A stretch of DNA of 27,632 bases from Candidatus Wallbacteria bacterium (GCA_028687545.1 JAQTZZ010000054.1:1-27632), one strand, 5' to 3'; shown: positions 6,663 to 15,362, counted from the first letter of the stretch. The notes: generated by a model from the sequence alone, not told the origin. A program made the numbers and translations.

Positions 6663-8348
6663 TCACTCTTCCCAGACAGCTTTTTTGATTTCTGCGAGTG
6701 TGGTGATCCCCTGTTTTACTATCTGATATCCTTCGAGCAGCATCGGCTGAAAACCGCGTTTTATCAGTTGCGGCCTCAGCTGCTGCAAGTCTTTCGTCTC
6801 CTCGAGCATCCTGCGCAGCTCTGAATCGAAAAGCAGGTATTCATAAACTGCAGTGCGGCCAAGATAACCGGATTGCGAGCATTTCGGACAGCCCACCGCT
6901 ACTTTCATCGTGGAGAGCTTAAGGATTTCCCTGGTTTCAGCATCTGCAGGACCATCTTTTCTGCAGTATGGACACAGGCAGCGCACCAGACGCTGGGCTA
7001 TCACCAGCTTAAGGGCTGACTTGATCAGCTCCGGCTGCACTCCCAGCGAAATCAACCTCTGGATCGAAGAGATCGCGTCATTGGTGTGAAGGGTTGAGAA
7101 GACCATGTGCCCGGTCATGGCTGCTGAAATCGCGAGTTTCGCGGTTTCCTCGTCGCGCATTTCTCCCACCATCATGATGTCTGGGTCATGTCTGAGTATT
7201 GCCCGCAGGCCTCCGGAAAAATCGATCCCGGATTTTTCATCGATCTGGATCTGGTTAATATACGGGAAACGATATTCCACCGGATCTTCAAGTGTAATCA
7301 CTTTTCTCTCCTTTGAATTCACCTGTTTCAAAAGCGAGTAGAGGGTGGAGGTCTTGCCGCTGCCTGTAGGGCCGGTGACCAGGCAGATGCCCTGCGGGGA
7401 CTGGGTCACATTTTTGAGGATTTTCACCAGTTCCTCGCTGAATCCAAGCTTTTCCAGATCCACGAAGCGGTGGGAGTTGTCTAGGATCCTGATCACCGCA
7501 TTCTCGCCATAGATCCCTGGCATCACTGAAACACGGAAGTCGATCTGGCGGTCGTCCTGACGCATTTCGAAACGGCCGTCCTGGAAAATCCTGGAATTTC
7601 CGATGTCCATACCGGAGAGAATTTTGATTCTGGAAACAATGGCCTTCTGCATTTCCACAGGCGGCTTCATCTTTTCGAACAGCACGCCGTCGATTCTGAA
7701 ACGTACCACCAGACCATTTTCGAAATTCTCCAGATGGATGTCGCTGGAGCGGTTATCGATGGCTTCCTTCAAGACCAGATTCACGAATTTCACGACCGGG
7801 GTGTCTGATGAAAGTCTCGTGATTTCCCGGATCTCACGGTCCACAATTTCGTTGCGCTCACGCTGGGCGTCAGGGGTAACATTATAGTCCCTGAAGATTT
7901 CCCTGGCGTTTTCCTGGAAACCGTAATACTTTTCGATCGTTTCATCTATTTCAGCCGCAGACGAGAGCACGACTGCCACATTCAGGCCGGTGTGGGCCTC
8001 GAAGTCGTCGATCGCGAAGATGTTCAAGGGGTCTGCGATGGCTACTGTGAGTTTGCCTCCGCTCTTGAAAATCGGGACAGCCTTGTGTTTGGTTACCAGG
8101 CTCTTGGGCACGAGATTGATGGCTTCCGGATCTACGATCACATTGGAAAGCTTCATGAACGGGAATCCGAATTGCTCACCCAGGAACAGGGAGATCTTAT
8201 CGTCGGTCACGAATCCCATTTCCACCAGGACTTTACCCAGCCTGGCGTTACTCTCGCGTGAAATAGACAGAGCTTTCGTAAGTTCAGCCTGAGTGATCAG
8301 TCCCGCTTCCACCAGAATATCGCCCAGTTTCTTCTTGTTCTTTGCCAC
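6663..8348 (-). CDS. gspE: Type II secretion/type IV pilus assembly ATPase (GspE/PilB family)
   Basis: This is the hexameric cytosolic ATPase that drives pseudopilus assembly. Residues 1-150 form an MshEN-type N-terminal domain (LGDILVEAGLIT, LGKVLVEMGFVTDDKI). The motor domain has Walker A GPTGSGKT (326-333), an Asp box ITLEDPVEYR (351-360), Walker B DPDIMMVGEMRDEE (388-401) and a His box with H421. Two CxxC pairs (C459/C462, C487/C490) form the zinc site of GspE/PilB enzymes. The start is GTG, decided by AAAGGAG 7 nt upstream. It is the first gene of the operon, preceded by a roughly 150-nt leader with two inverted repeats. MshEN domains of this type often bind cyclic di-GMP. Binding here is inference. 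Confidence 0.95.
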   Translation of the reverse strand: MAKNKKKLGDILVEAGLITQAELTKALSISRESNARLGKVLVEMGFVTDDKISLFLGEQFGFPFMKLSNVIVDPEAINLVPKSLVTKHKAVPIFKSGGKLTVAIADPLNIFAIDDFEAHTGLNVAVVLSSAAEIDETIEKYYGFQENAREIFRDYNVTPDAQRERNEIVDREIREITRLSSDTPVVKFVNLVLKEAIDNRSSDIHLENFENGLVVRFRIDGVLFEKMKPPVEMQKAIVSRIKILSGMDIGNSRIFQDGRFEMRQDDRQIDFRVSVMPGIYGENAVIRILDNSHRFVDLEKLGFSEELVKILKNVTQSPQGICLVTGPTGSGKTSTLYSLLKQVNSKERKVITLEDPVEYRFPYINQIQIDEKSGIDFSGGLRAILRHDPDIMMVGEMRDEETAKLAISAAMTGHMVFSTLHTNDAISSIQRLISLGVQPELIKSALKLVIAQRLVRCLCPYCRKDGPADAETREILKLSTMKVAVGCPKCSQSGYLGRTAVYEYLLFDSELRRMLEETKDLQQLRPQLIKRGFQPMLLEGYQIVKQGITTLAEIKKAVWEE

Positions 8349-8362
8349 GAATATCTCCTTTA

Positions 8363-8403
8363 GAAGCTGTTAAAACCGAGCGCAGCGAGGTTTGTTACAG
8401 CTT
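8363..8403 (-). promoter_or_regulatory. Leader hairpin directly upstream of the gspE ribosome-binding site
   Basis: GAAGCTGT (8363-8370) pairs with ACAGCTTC (8396-8403), and inside that AAACC pairs with GGTTT around a TCGCTGCGCTC loop. On the gspE mRNA the stem ends about 2 nt before AAAGGAG. It could affect translation or be a REP-like repeat. Confidence 0.5.
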
Positions 8404-8407
8404 CTTA

Positions 8408-8485
8408 ATCCTGCATGACCGTGCATCCGGTTCATCAGATGCATTACCATGCATAGTACTCGACAGAGGCATGGGCATGCAGGAT
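8408..8485. repeat. Palindromic element with 10-bp perfect terminal inverted repeats
   Basis: ATCCTGCATG (8408-8417) and CATGCAGGAT (8476-8485) are exact inverted copies enclosing 58 bp that contain several further GCAT-type motifs. It does not code. It lies in the predicted gspE leader. It could be a miniature element or a regulatory structure. Confidence 0.55.
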
Positions 8486-8512
8486 CTGGTTAATTCAAAT
8501 TTAGTCCCCAGC

Positions 8513-8541
8513 AGTATATGGTAAAGTCCATTTTCAGGCAA
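8513..8541 (-). promoter_or_regulatory. Putative sigma70-type promoter of the gspE operon
   Basis: On the minus strand TTGCCT (8541-8536) is followed after 17 bases by TATACT (8518-8513), just downstream of the glycosyltransferase stop. It would give a leader of about 155-160 nt containing both inverted repeats. Confidence 0.45.
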
Positions 8542-8548
8542 TATAAAC

Positions 8549-9454
8549 CTAAAGATTTTTCTCAATTGCAGATCGGACAATTGCCCAGTCCACTTTCAGA
8601 CAATCCTGTCTTTGGCATCTGCTGCGATAACATGTCCGGCAGCTTGCAGGGGCAGTGAGAATGGTTGTCCGGGAACTCCAGGGTCCGCAGCGCCGCTCAT
8701 CGGTCGGTCCGAAAAAAGCAATTACAGGTGTCCCGCAGAAGGCCGCCAGATGCATGGGAAAGCTGTCGGTTGTAACAATCTGTCCGGCGCAGGACATGAG
8801 GGCTTTCAGCTGCCCAAAGTTCAGTTTTCCGGTCAGGTCGATCACTTTTTCAGGAAAACCGAGAGATTGATGATACTCCTGATCTTCAGAACCTCCTATC
8901 AGGACCGGAGTGAGACCTCTCTTGATCAGAAAATCCACTATCCGGTCAGCTAATTCCAGGCTGATCCGCTTGGAACTCCAGCGTCTGGATGACGAGAAAA
9001 ATAGACAGGCATAAGGTTTTTCGATTTCAACCGTTTCTCCTGAAACAGGCAGCAGATAATCCGGTCTCAGTTTAAATTCAGGGTAGCTTGTGCAGACGGT
9101 TCCGGCATAATTTTCCAGAGCATGGCGCTCCCGGTCGTCGGAAAGCCGGATGGTTTCCGCACCGATCAGATGTGTCAGCAGACGGCTGAATCTGTTGCCC
9201 TGCAGGTCAATCACCAGATCGTATCCTATCCGGCGCAGATCAAAGATCAGTTTAAATTTTTCAGATAAAGACATTTTTTTTTCGTAACATAGAAAACGGA
9301 TGTTGGTCAGATCAAGTATTTCATGAGCCAGCGGATGAGACAGGAAATGCAGTTCAGATCTGACTCCCAGAAATTCCAGAATCGGCAGGGTCAACACGAT
9401 GTCCCCGAGCGCGCTGAATCTGATCACGAGAATTTTTTTAATGTTTCGATTCAA
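8549..9454 (-). CDS. Glycosyltransferase family 9 (heptosyltransferase-like)
   Basis: Family-9 enzymes transfer heptose or related sugars from nucleotide donors to lipopolysaccharide core on the inner face of the inner membrane. The N-terminal Rossmann half opens with ILVIRFSALGDIVLTLP (residues 8-24), the usual family start. The donor-binding half has VTTDSFPMHLAAFCGTPVIA (227-246) and FFGPTDERRCGPW (247-259). A C-terminal cysteine cluster (C272, C275, C280, C285) also occurs in many relatives. At 301 residues it is slightly short. The start is a TTG with only a weak GGG upstream; no ATG precedes the conserved motif. It follows the ABC exporter and is separated from it by the MITE-like element. 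This implies an outer membrane. The exact sugar cannot be told. Confidence 0.88.
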   Translation of the reverse strand: MNRNIKKILVIRFSALGDIVLTLPILEFLGVRSELHFLSHPLAHEILDLTNIRFLCYEKKMSLSEKFKLIFDLRRIGYDLVIDLQGNRFSRLLTHLIGAETIRLSDDRERHALENYAGTVCTSYPEFKLRPDYLLPVSGETVEIEKPYACLFFSSSRRWSSKRISLELADRIVDFLIKRGLTPVLIGGSEDQEYHQSLGFPEKVIDLTGKLNFGQLKALMSCAGQIVTTDSFPMHLAAFCGTPVIAFFGPTDERRCGPWSSRTTILTAPASCRTCYRSRCQRQDCLKVDWAIVRSAIEKNL

Positions 9455-9478
9455 TTTTTACCCATCAAGATTGTACTT

Positions 9479-9601
9479 CAGGATGTTCAAAAATGTCGAG
9501 ATGCGAGGCATACGAATCCGGGCAAAGCGAGCCGTACTTGATGGTACGGTGAGCTGCGCAGGATGAGTTAACAAAGCAGATCGGCATTTTTCAACATCCT
9601 G
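9479..9601. mobile_element. MITE-like 123-bp palindromic element abutting the exporter stop codon
   Basis: The 17-bp ends CAGGATGTTCAAAAATG (9479-9495) and CATTTTTCAACATCCTG (9585-9601) are inverted repeats with one mismatch. Weaker pairing continues for about 9 bp more. A central hairpin CCGTAC-TTGATG-GTACGG lies at 9532-9549. TACTT occurs on both sides (9474-9478 and 9603-9607), a possible 5-bp target duplication. There is no coding capacity, so mobilisation would need a transposase elsewhere. Confidence 0.75.
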
Positions 9602-11542
9602 TTACTTTGTAAACTGCAGCCTGTGCAGGCGGTAATATATCCCCTGGGCCGCCAGAAGCTCAGAATGGCTGCCTTCCTCGATCTTACGCCCCTTGTGCAG
9701 CACTATGATCCTGTCCACATTTCTGATCGTAGCCAGCCTGTGGGCAATGATGATCGAGGTGCGGTCACGCAGGATCTCGAAAAGAACCTTCTGGATCCTG
9801 GCTTCTGTCAGGCTGTCAATGTTGCTGGTGGCCTCGTCCAGTACCAGAATCCTGGCGTCGCGGTAAACTGCTCTGGCGAAGGTGAGCAGCTGCCGCTCCC
9901 CGACCGAGATATCGCACCCGTCCTCAGCCAGGACCTTGTCGATTTTGCCTGGCAGCTTTTCCACGGTCTCCAGCAGTTCCACTCTTGAAAGAGCCTGCAG
10001 GACCCGCTCGTCGTCACCCTCGCTGAAAGCCACGTTTTCCCTGATCGTGTCCGAGAAAGCAGTGATGTCCTGCTGGACCATGGAAATATTGTCCCTGAGC
10101 CTGGCAATCGGCAGGTCCCTGATCCTGTGTCCGTCCAGCAGAATCTCGCCGGACTGGATGTCGTAGAACCTGAGCAAAAGATTGATGATTGTGCTCTTCC
10201 CTGCTCCCGTGTATCCGACAATCGCCACTTTCTCGCCGGGTTTGATCTTGAAGCTTACATCCTGCAGCACCCATTCCGTCTCGTAGCGGAAATAAACGTT
10301 TCTGAACTCGATCTCGCCCATCAGAGGTTTAGCGAGTGCCACTAAAGGAGTCTCGTGGATGAATTCGTCGGAAGTATGGATCGCGTAAATTTTCTCCAAA
10401 GCTGCGATCGAGGACTGGATGATGTTGAATTTTTCGGCCAGGTCTCGGATCGGGGCAAACAGCATGGAAATATAAGAAGTATATGCCACCAGGGTCCCGA
10501 TGGTCAGCTTCTGGTGGAAGATCAGGCTGCCGCCGTAAACCAGGACCGCTGCCACTGTCAGGTCCTGGGTCAGCCTGATCCCCGGACCGAACAGGGCATT
10601 GGACTTCTGGACCGAAAAATTGGCGTCAAAATAGGCCTGGTTTTTCCTGATGTAATTATTGAGCACCATGTCTTCCCTGCGGAAGATCTTGATCAGGGAC
10701 ATCAGGGAAATGTGCTCTGACAGGAAAGCGTTGACTTCAGCCAGCAGCACCCTGGTGCCCCGATACAGGCGCCGCCATTCCTCGGCGAAGATCCCGGTGA
10801 AAGAAAGCAGGAATGGAAAAAAGACCATCACGATCAGGGTCAGCCGGTAATTCATGTAAGCCATCACCCCGAAAATCCCCAGGATCAGGAGCACGTCCTT
10901 GAGCAGGTTCACACCAACAGAACTGAACATTTCCTGGATGGCCTCGATGTCATTGGTAACCCTGGTCACCAGCCTGCCCAGGGGATTCTTCTGGAAATAG
11001 GAGAGCCTGAGGCCCAGCATCTTGTCGAATGTCACTTTCCGCATGTCGTAAATGATACCCTGGGCGATATAACCGGTAGTGAATGTCTGCATGGAGATTG
11101 CCAGGAAGTTCAATAAAAACAGCCCCAGATACAGCCAGAAAATGTGATAAATACCGGCAATATCGGAAGCCCTGAGCCTGGAAAGATTCTCGGCCGGGAT
11201 TTTCTGATAAGCGCTGACCGGGATCACGATCAGATCATCCTGAATCCTGAAATCCACACCATCTGTCTTGAGCTGCTGCTCGGTTTCCGGCCGGTCAGGC
11301 AGCAATATCACTTCCGCGGTTTGTTTTTCGGCTTTTTTCATGGATTTATGGGCGATGAATCCGTCGATCGCAGTGCGGGCAAGATAAGGGAAAGTCAGTT
11401 CGCAGAAGGTGGTAAGGCAGAGAAAAACGCAGGCCAGGGCGAAATAGCGGGCATAGGGAGCTACGAAATGGATAAAATACCTGATCAGCTTCCAGTCTTC
11501 CCGCCAGACGATCTTGCGCTCTACGATTTCTTCAAAGTCCAT
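9602..11542 (-). CDS. ABC exporter half-transporter (permease-ATPase), subunit with the catalytic Walker B glutamate
   Basis: This 646-residue type IV exporter subunit has six membrane helices (about 30-380) and a nucleotide-binding domain (about 408-640). Walker A is GYTGAGKST (443-451), Walker B with catalytic glutamate ends VLDE (567-570) and the switch histidine is H601. The signature is ISVGERQ (545-551) instead of LSGGQ. About 75 hydrophilic residues (64-128) are inserted between helices 1 and 2 and would lie outside the membrane. With the 585-residue neighbour it fits heterodimeric exporters such as TM287/288 or LmrCD, which move lipids, drugs or peptides. AGAGG precedes its ATG, 8 bp after the partner's stop. 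The TAA stop lies exactly at the edge of the MITE-like element, so the last residues may have been altered by insertion. The substrate is unknown. Confidence 0.92.
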   Translation of the reverse strand: MDFEEIVERKIVWREDWKLIRYFIHFVAPYARYFALACVFLCLTTFCELTFPYLARTAIDGFIAHKSMKKAEKQTAEVILLPDRPETEQQLKTDGVDFRIQDDLIVIPVSAYQKIPAENLSRLRASDIAGIYHIFWLYLGLFLLNFLAISMQTFTTGYIAQGIIYDMRKVTFDKMLGLRLSYFQKNPLGRLVTRVTNDIEAIQEMFSSVGVNLLKDVLLILGIFGVMAYMNYRLTLIVMVFFPFLLSFTGIFAEEWRRLYRGTRVLLAEVNAFLSEHISLMSLIKIFRREDMVLNNYIRKNQAYFDANFSVQKSNALFGPGIRLTQDLTVAAVLVYGGSLIFHQKLTIGTLVAYTSYISMLFAPIRDLAEKFNIIQSSIAALEKIYAIHTSDEFIHETPLVALAKPLMGEIEFRNVYFRYETEWVLQDVSFKIKPGEKVAIVGYTGAGKSTIINLLLRFYDIQSGEILLDGHRIRDLPIARLRDNISMVQQDITAFSDTIRENVAFSEGDDERVLQALSRVELLETVEKLPGKIDKVLAEDGCDISVGERQLLTFARAVYRDARILVLDEATSNIDSLTEARIQKVLFEILRDRTSIIIAHRLATIRNVDRIIVLHKGRKIEEGSHSELLAAQGIYYRLHRLQFTK

Positions 11543-11550
11543 CGAACCTC

Positions 11551-13308
11551 TTACAAATAACCTTCCAGTTCCTCTTTGAATTTCTGCAGTTCGAAAATCT
11601 CACTGTAAAGTTCAGATTTTCCTTTCAGGTCGGAGTGAGTTCCGCTCTCGATCAGCCTTCCCTTGTCAAAAACCAGTATCCTGTCCATATTTTCCATAGT
11701 CTTGATTCTGGCTGTGGAAATGATGAATGTAGACCCTCTGGTGTAGCTGTAGAGATTACTGAGGATTTCTTTCTCAGTATCCGCATCGCAGGCAGAGAGA
11801 GCATCGTCGATGAAATAAAATGGTTTGGGAAGTAGAAAAATCCTGGCCAAAGCCAGTCTCTGTTTCTGTCCACCGGATACTGTCACGCCGCGTTCCCCCA
11901 GGATCTGATCGAGCCTGGCCGGAAATGCCTCCACCTCCTGATCCATCTTGGCCAGTTTTAGGGCCTGCCAGAGTTCCAGGTCAGAGGCGGCAGGATTGCC
12001 GAACAGGAGATTGTTCCTGACTGTGTCTGAAAAAAGATACGCTGCCTGGGGCAGGTAATGGATGTTCCTGGAGATCAGGTCAGGAGAAAGTCTGCGAATA
12101 TCATAGCCGTCATAGCTGACGCTGCCGGATTCGGTTAAAAGAAGCCTGAAGAGCAGCGAGAACAGCGTGGATTTTCCGCTCCCCGTGGTTCCGATGATCC
12201 CCAGCCTGGTGCCTGGTTCGACTTCAAAGTCGACATTGTCCAAAATGATTCTCTTTGCCTGATTCCCTTCCGCAGGATAGGAAAAGTTCAGCCCTGACAC
12301 TTTGAGGCTTTTCAGGGAAAGGGTCTCTGCGGAATCAGGCGCAGGATACTCGGACTTTACCTGCAGGATTGCATCAATGCGTTTGACGGATGCCCGGGCA
12401 CGGTTGAAAAGATTGATCACCCAGCCCAGGGCGATCATCGGCCAGATGATGATGTTGAGATAGCCGTTGAAAGCCACAAAATCGCCAAGTGAAATCCGGG
12501 CGAAGATCACATCTTTCCCGCCGAAATAGATCACGAAACTGCTCGCAAAATAAATAATCAGCATCAGAGTCGGATCGAGGAAGGAATAAAATTTCCAGAT
12601 TTTAATCTGATTCTTCCTGTAATCTGCCGAGATCTGGTGGAATTTTCCGGTGGCCCGTCCATTGAAATTGTAAGCCTGGATGATCTTGATCCCGTTGAAA
12701 TATTCTCTGGCCCTGTCCATCATTTTCCCGAAAATCTCCTGGCCTTTCCCGGATTCTTTTTCCAGCCTGTTTCCGATCACTTTCATCGTGATGCTGATCA
12801 CAGGCAGTGGAACCAGGATGTACAGGGTGAGTTTGGGACTGATCGCGAGCATGAAAAATACGGCGGCCACCAGCATGATCGTGGAATCAAAGAGGGCTAC
12901 AAGCCCCATTCCGCAGAATCTCATGATGGCAGTAATGTCATTAGTGGCATAGGCCATCAGGTCGCCGGTCTTCTGACGGCCGAAAAAAGGCATGTCGAGA
13001 GTCAGAAGGTGGCGCAGATAGTCGTTGCGCAGGTCCCGCTCGATCTGGAAAGCGCTGCCGAAGATGAAATAACGCCACCAGTATCTCCCGCTGTAAATCA
13101 GCAGGTTGAATCCTATGATCAGGCCGGCAAAGATAAAGAGCAGCCTGAGCGTTGCTTTACCCTGGTACAAGCCGTCCACAGCATATTTGAGGATCAGGGG
13201 GATCAGGAGCTGAGCGCCGTCAACTATCAGGAGCAGGATAAGTCCGAAAAGAATCTTCGTCCTGTATCTACTCAGATAATAAATCAGCAGTCTGAGTTCT
13301 TTAAGCAT
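11551..13308 (-). CDS. ABC exporter half-transporter, subunit with degenerate ATP site
   Basis: The 585 residues hold six membrane helices (about 18-310) and an ATPase domain (about 335-575). Walker A GTTGSGKST (373-381) and signature VSGGQKQ (477-483) are normal. Walker B reads FYFIDDALSACD, with D502 where the catalytic glutamate should be, and the switch histidine is replaced by alanine (A533 in STARIKT). This subunit therefore supplies the weak half of one ATP site, and its partner's atypical signature (SVGE) supplies the other half of the same site. That is the asymmetric layout of TM287/288-type heterodimers. It is first in the minus-strand unit exporter A, exporter B, glycosyltransferase. 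The ATG at 13308 faces FapA across a 221-bp divergent region. Confidence 0.92.
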   Translation of the reverse strand: MLKELRLLIYYLSRYRTKILFGLILLLIVDGAQLLIPLILKYAVDGLYQGKATLRLLFIFAGLIIGFNLLIYSGRYWWRYFIFGSAFQIERDLRNDYLRHLLTLDMPFFGRQKTGDLMAYATNDITAIMRFCGMGLVALFDSTIMLVAAVFFMLAISPKLTLYILVPLPVISITMKVIGNRLEKESGKGQEIFGKMMDRAREYFNGIKIIQAYNFNGRATGKFHQISADYRKNQIKIWKFYSFLDPTLMLIIYFASSFVIYFGGKDVIFARISLGDFVAFNGYLNIIIWPMIALGWVINLFNRARASVKRIDAILQVKSEYPAPDSAETLSLKSLKVSGLNFSYPAEGNQAKRIILDNVDFEVEPGTRLGIIGTTGSGKSTLFSLLFRLLLTESGSVSYDGYDIRRLSPDLISRNIHYLPQAAYLFSDTVRNNLLFGNPAASDLELWQALKLAKMDQEVEAFPARLDQILGERGVTVSGGQKQRLALARIFLLPKPFYFIDDALSACDADTEKEILSNLYSYTRGSTFIISTARIKTMENMDRILVFDKGRLIESGTHSDLKGKSELYSEIFELQKFKEELEGYL

Positions 13309-13414
13309 GAATAATTATTAATACATCTAAGGCTTAAATTCAAGCAGAAAGATGGTCAACATTCAGCATAAAATTCAATTCAGACTTTTTCACATTTTGA
13401 ACCTTGATTCCAAC

Positions 13415-13446
13415 ATACTAACTTACCAACTTACTAACTTACCAAC
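13415..13446. repeat. Octamer tandem repeat, copy 2
   Basis: Four 8-bp units: ATACTAAC, TTACCAAC, TTACTAAC and TTACCAAC. The units and alternation match the inverse of 4029-4052, about 9.4 kb away. It lies in the divergent intergenic region between the ABC exporter and fapA. Confidence 0.8.
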
Positions 13447-13529
13447 GTCTTACAGTGAATTGGCGGTTTGTTGAACGCTTTTCACATTGCTCTATTTACC
13501 TTTTTCTGTTAACAGTTTACACTTCTTTC

Positions 13530-15362
13530 ATGGGTTCCATAATCATCAGGGCACCGACACTCGAAGAAGCCACTGCAATCGCAGCAGAAAAGCTCGGCGT
13601 TCCAGCCGACAATCTGCACCACAAAATCCTGAAGAAACCTGCAACCGGGCTGCTCAAGCATCTCCTTGACTCCGATTTCGTGATCGAGTTCAGTATCAGT
13701 GATCTGACAGGGCACCTTAACATGCGCATCGACAATGCCCTGAAAAGCATGGAAAACCAGGACGGACAGTTCATTGTCGATTTTATCGAAACAGGCATTT
13801 TTATCACTGTTTTTCCAGCCGGGAAATCCGGGAATAAAGTTCAGGAAGCAGACATCCTGAATAAACTTGAGGAACTAAAGATCTCAGGAATCGATCAGGC
13901 TGCGGTTCGGGCGGAGATAGAGCTTCCAAGCGGCAAGCCCAGGAAAATAGCGGAGATCGTGGCCGACAAATCGCTCGAAAGCTATCTGAAACTCGAAGTT
14001 GGAGACGACGAAATGTCCGCCTTTCTCACGATATTCCCTCCCCCAAAAGGAGGCAATCCGATCAGCATGGAGATGATCACCCAGATCCTTGAGCGGAATA
14101 AAATATCCTGCGGGCTGAAGCTTTCCGAGCTGAAAAAGAACTACAGCCAGAGACAATATTTCAAACCTTTCCTGATCGCCGAGGGTATCAGGAAAATCGA
14201 CGGCAAAGATGCCTATCTCGAATATCTGTTCAACCCTGAAGGTAAAATTCACTTGTCCGAAGACTCCAAAGGCAGAGTCGATTTCAAGGAAATGGGACTG
14301 ATCCAGAGCGTTTCGGAAGGACAATTGCTCGCTCTGAAACACCCACCTACAAAAGGCACGGAAGGTTGCACGGTCAGGGGCAGGAAACTTCCCCCTGTCA
14401 GAGGAAAAGACATCCTTTTAGTCCAGGGCGAAAACACCTTGCTGGACAGCGACAAAATCAAGCTGTTCGCACAAAAGCCGGGCCGGGTGGTTCTGCGCAA
14501 GGGCGTAATCAGCGTTGAACCGATGTTTGTAGTGAAAAATGTCGATTACTCCACCGGCAATCTTGACTTTCAAGGCACTGTCGTAATTGAGGGTACGATC
14601 AATGACGGCTTCAAGATCGTCGCATCCGGCGACATCCTGGTAAAAAAAAATGTGGGAAAATGCCATCTGGAAAGCCTGCATGGCCGGATCATAGTAGCAG
14701 GGGGCATTCTGGGACAAAGCGGAGGGCTGGTCAAGGCTGAAGGACAGATCAGCGCCAGATTCATAGAAAACTCGACAGTATTCAGTAAAAGCCACATCAC
14801 TGTCGAATCTGCCATCATGCATTCCAGGATTTACGCGGGCGGTGAATTGAGGGTGCTGGGAGGTCGCGGCCTGATCGTAGGAGGATCTGTGCAGGCAAGA
14901 GAAGGGATCACAGCCAGGGAGATCGGCAGCATCGGCTTCACCCGCACTGAACTCTTCGTAGGAAATGATCCGGACATTCTGCAGAAGATCACTGCGATCA
15001 AAGATGAAATAAACCTGGAAGAAGAAAAGCTGTCCAAGATCGATCTGGCCATCAGAAGCTTGAATAAACTGAAAAAATCCGCCGAGCTGCAAAGTGATGA
15101 GGAGTATTCAGATAAAATGGGCAGGCTGGAAACTTTTCACAAGCGTCAGGAAGAAATCATCCGTAAGCTCGGCTGCGAAATACTGGAACTGAAAAACTCG
15201 AGTTCACCATTGCTGAACTCCAAAATCAGGGTACAGGGCATTGTCCATCCTGGAGTCAAAATGGAAATCGCCGGAGAAGTTCTCTCAGTCAAAGTCGATT
15301 ACAAATTCTCGTCTTTTTACCTTGATCCGATAGACCACAGGATCAAGCTGGGGACTTTCTGA
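13530..15362 (+). CDS. fapA: FapA/DUF342 family protein with N-terminal Jag-N-like domain
   Basis: From the ATG at 13530 the protein has 610 residues. Residues 1-45 (SIIIRAPTLEEATAIAAEKL) look like a Jag_N RNA-associated domain. The FapA N-terminal region follows, then the right-handed beta-helix region with the family signature VDYSTGNLDFQG near 338-349 and VVIEGTINDGFKIVASGDI just after. A coiled coil (about 480-555) and a short C-terminal strand domain complete it. FapA proteins are linked to polar flagellar assembly or cell-surface processes, but their activity is not settled. An upstream GTG at 13455 would add 25 hydrophobic residues. I reject it because the Jag_N motif starts right after M26, although neither start has a clear ribosome site. 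It leads the plus-strand group with the binding protein, kinase and cyclase. Confidence 0.87.
   Translation: MGSIIIRAPTLEEATAIAAEKLGVPADNLHHKILKKPATGLLKHLLDSDFVIEFSISDLTGHLNMRIDNALKSMENQDGQFIVDFIETGIFITVFPAGKSGNKVQEADILNKLEELKISGIDQAAVRAEIELPSGKPRKIAEIVADKSLESYLKLEVGDDEMSAFLTIFPPPKGGNPISMEMITQILERNKISCGLKLSELKKNYSQRQYFKPFLIAEGIRKIDGKDAYLEYLFNPEGKIHLSEDSKGRVDFKEMGLIQSVSEGQLLALKHPPTKGTEGCTVRGRKLPPVRGKDILLVQGENTLLDSDKIKLFAQKPGRVVLRKGVISVEPMFVVKNVDYSTGNLDFQGTVVIEGTINDGFKIVASGDILVKKNVGKCHLESLHGRIIVAGGILGQSGGLVKAEGQISARFIENSTVFSKSHITVESAIMHSRIYAGGELRVLGGRGLIVGGSVQAREGITAREIGSIGFTRTELFVGNDPDILQKITAIKDEINLEEEKLSKIDLAIRSLNKLKKSAELQSDEEYSDKMGRLETFHKRQEEIIRKLGCEILELKNSSSPLLNSKIRVQGIVHPGVKMEIAGEVLSVKVDYKFSSFYLDPIDHRIKLGTF
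15321..15347. repeat. Inverted repeat at the 3' end of fapA
   Basis: CTTGATCC (15321-15328) and GGATCAAG (15340-15347) form a perfect 8-bp stem with an 11-nt loop inside the last codons of fapA. No U-tract follows, so it is not a standard terminator. It could be an mRNA structure or operator between fapA and the sensing genes. Confidence 0.35.

Noticed and set aside
12637-13314. 225-codon plus-strand frame
   Set aside because: It is antisense to the ABC exporter's membrane domain; the His/Glu/Gln-rich product is typical of a shadow frame.
13455-13529. Longer N-terminus of FapA from the GTG at 13455
   Set aside because: The extra 25 residues are hydrophobic and lie outside the family domain, the Jag_N motif begins right after the ATG at 13530, and the GTG has no ribosome site and follows the octamer repeat.
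14418-15092. 224-codon minus-strand frame
   Set aside because: It is fully antisense to fapA, which has clear family motifs. The antisense product has no recognisable domain or ribosome site.
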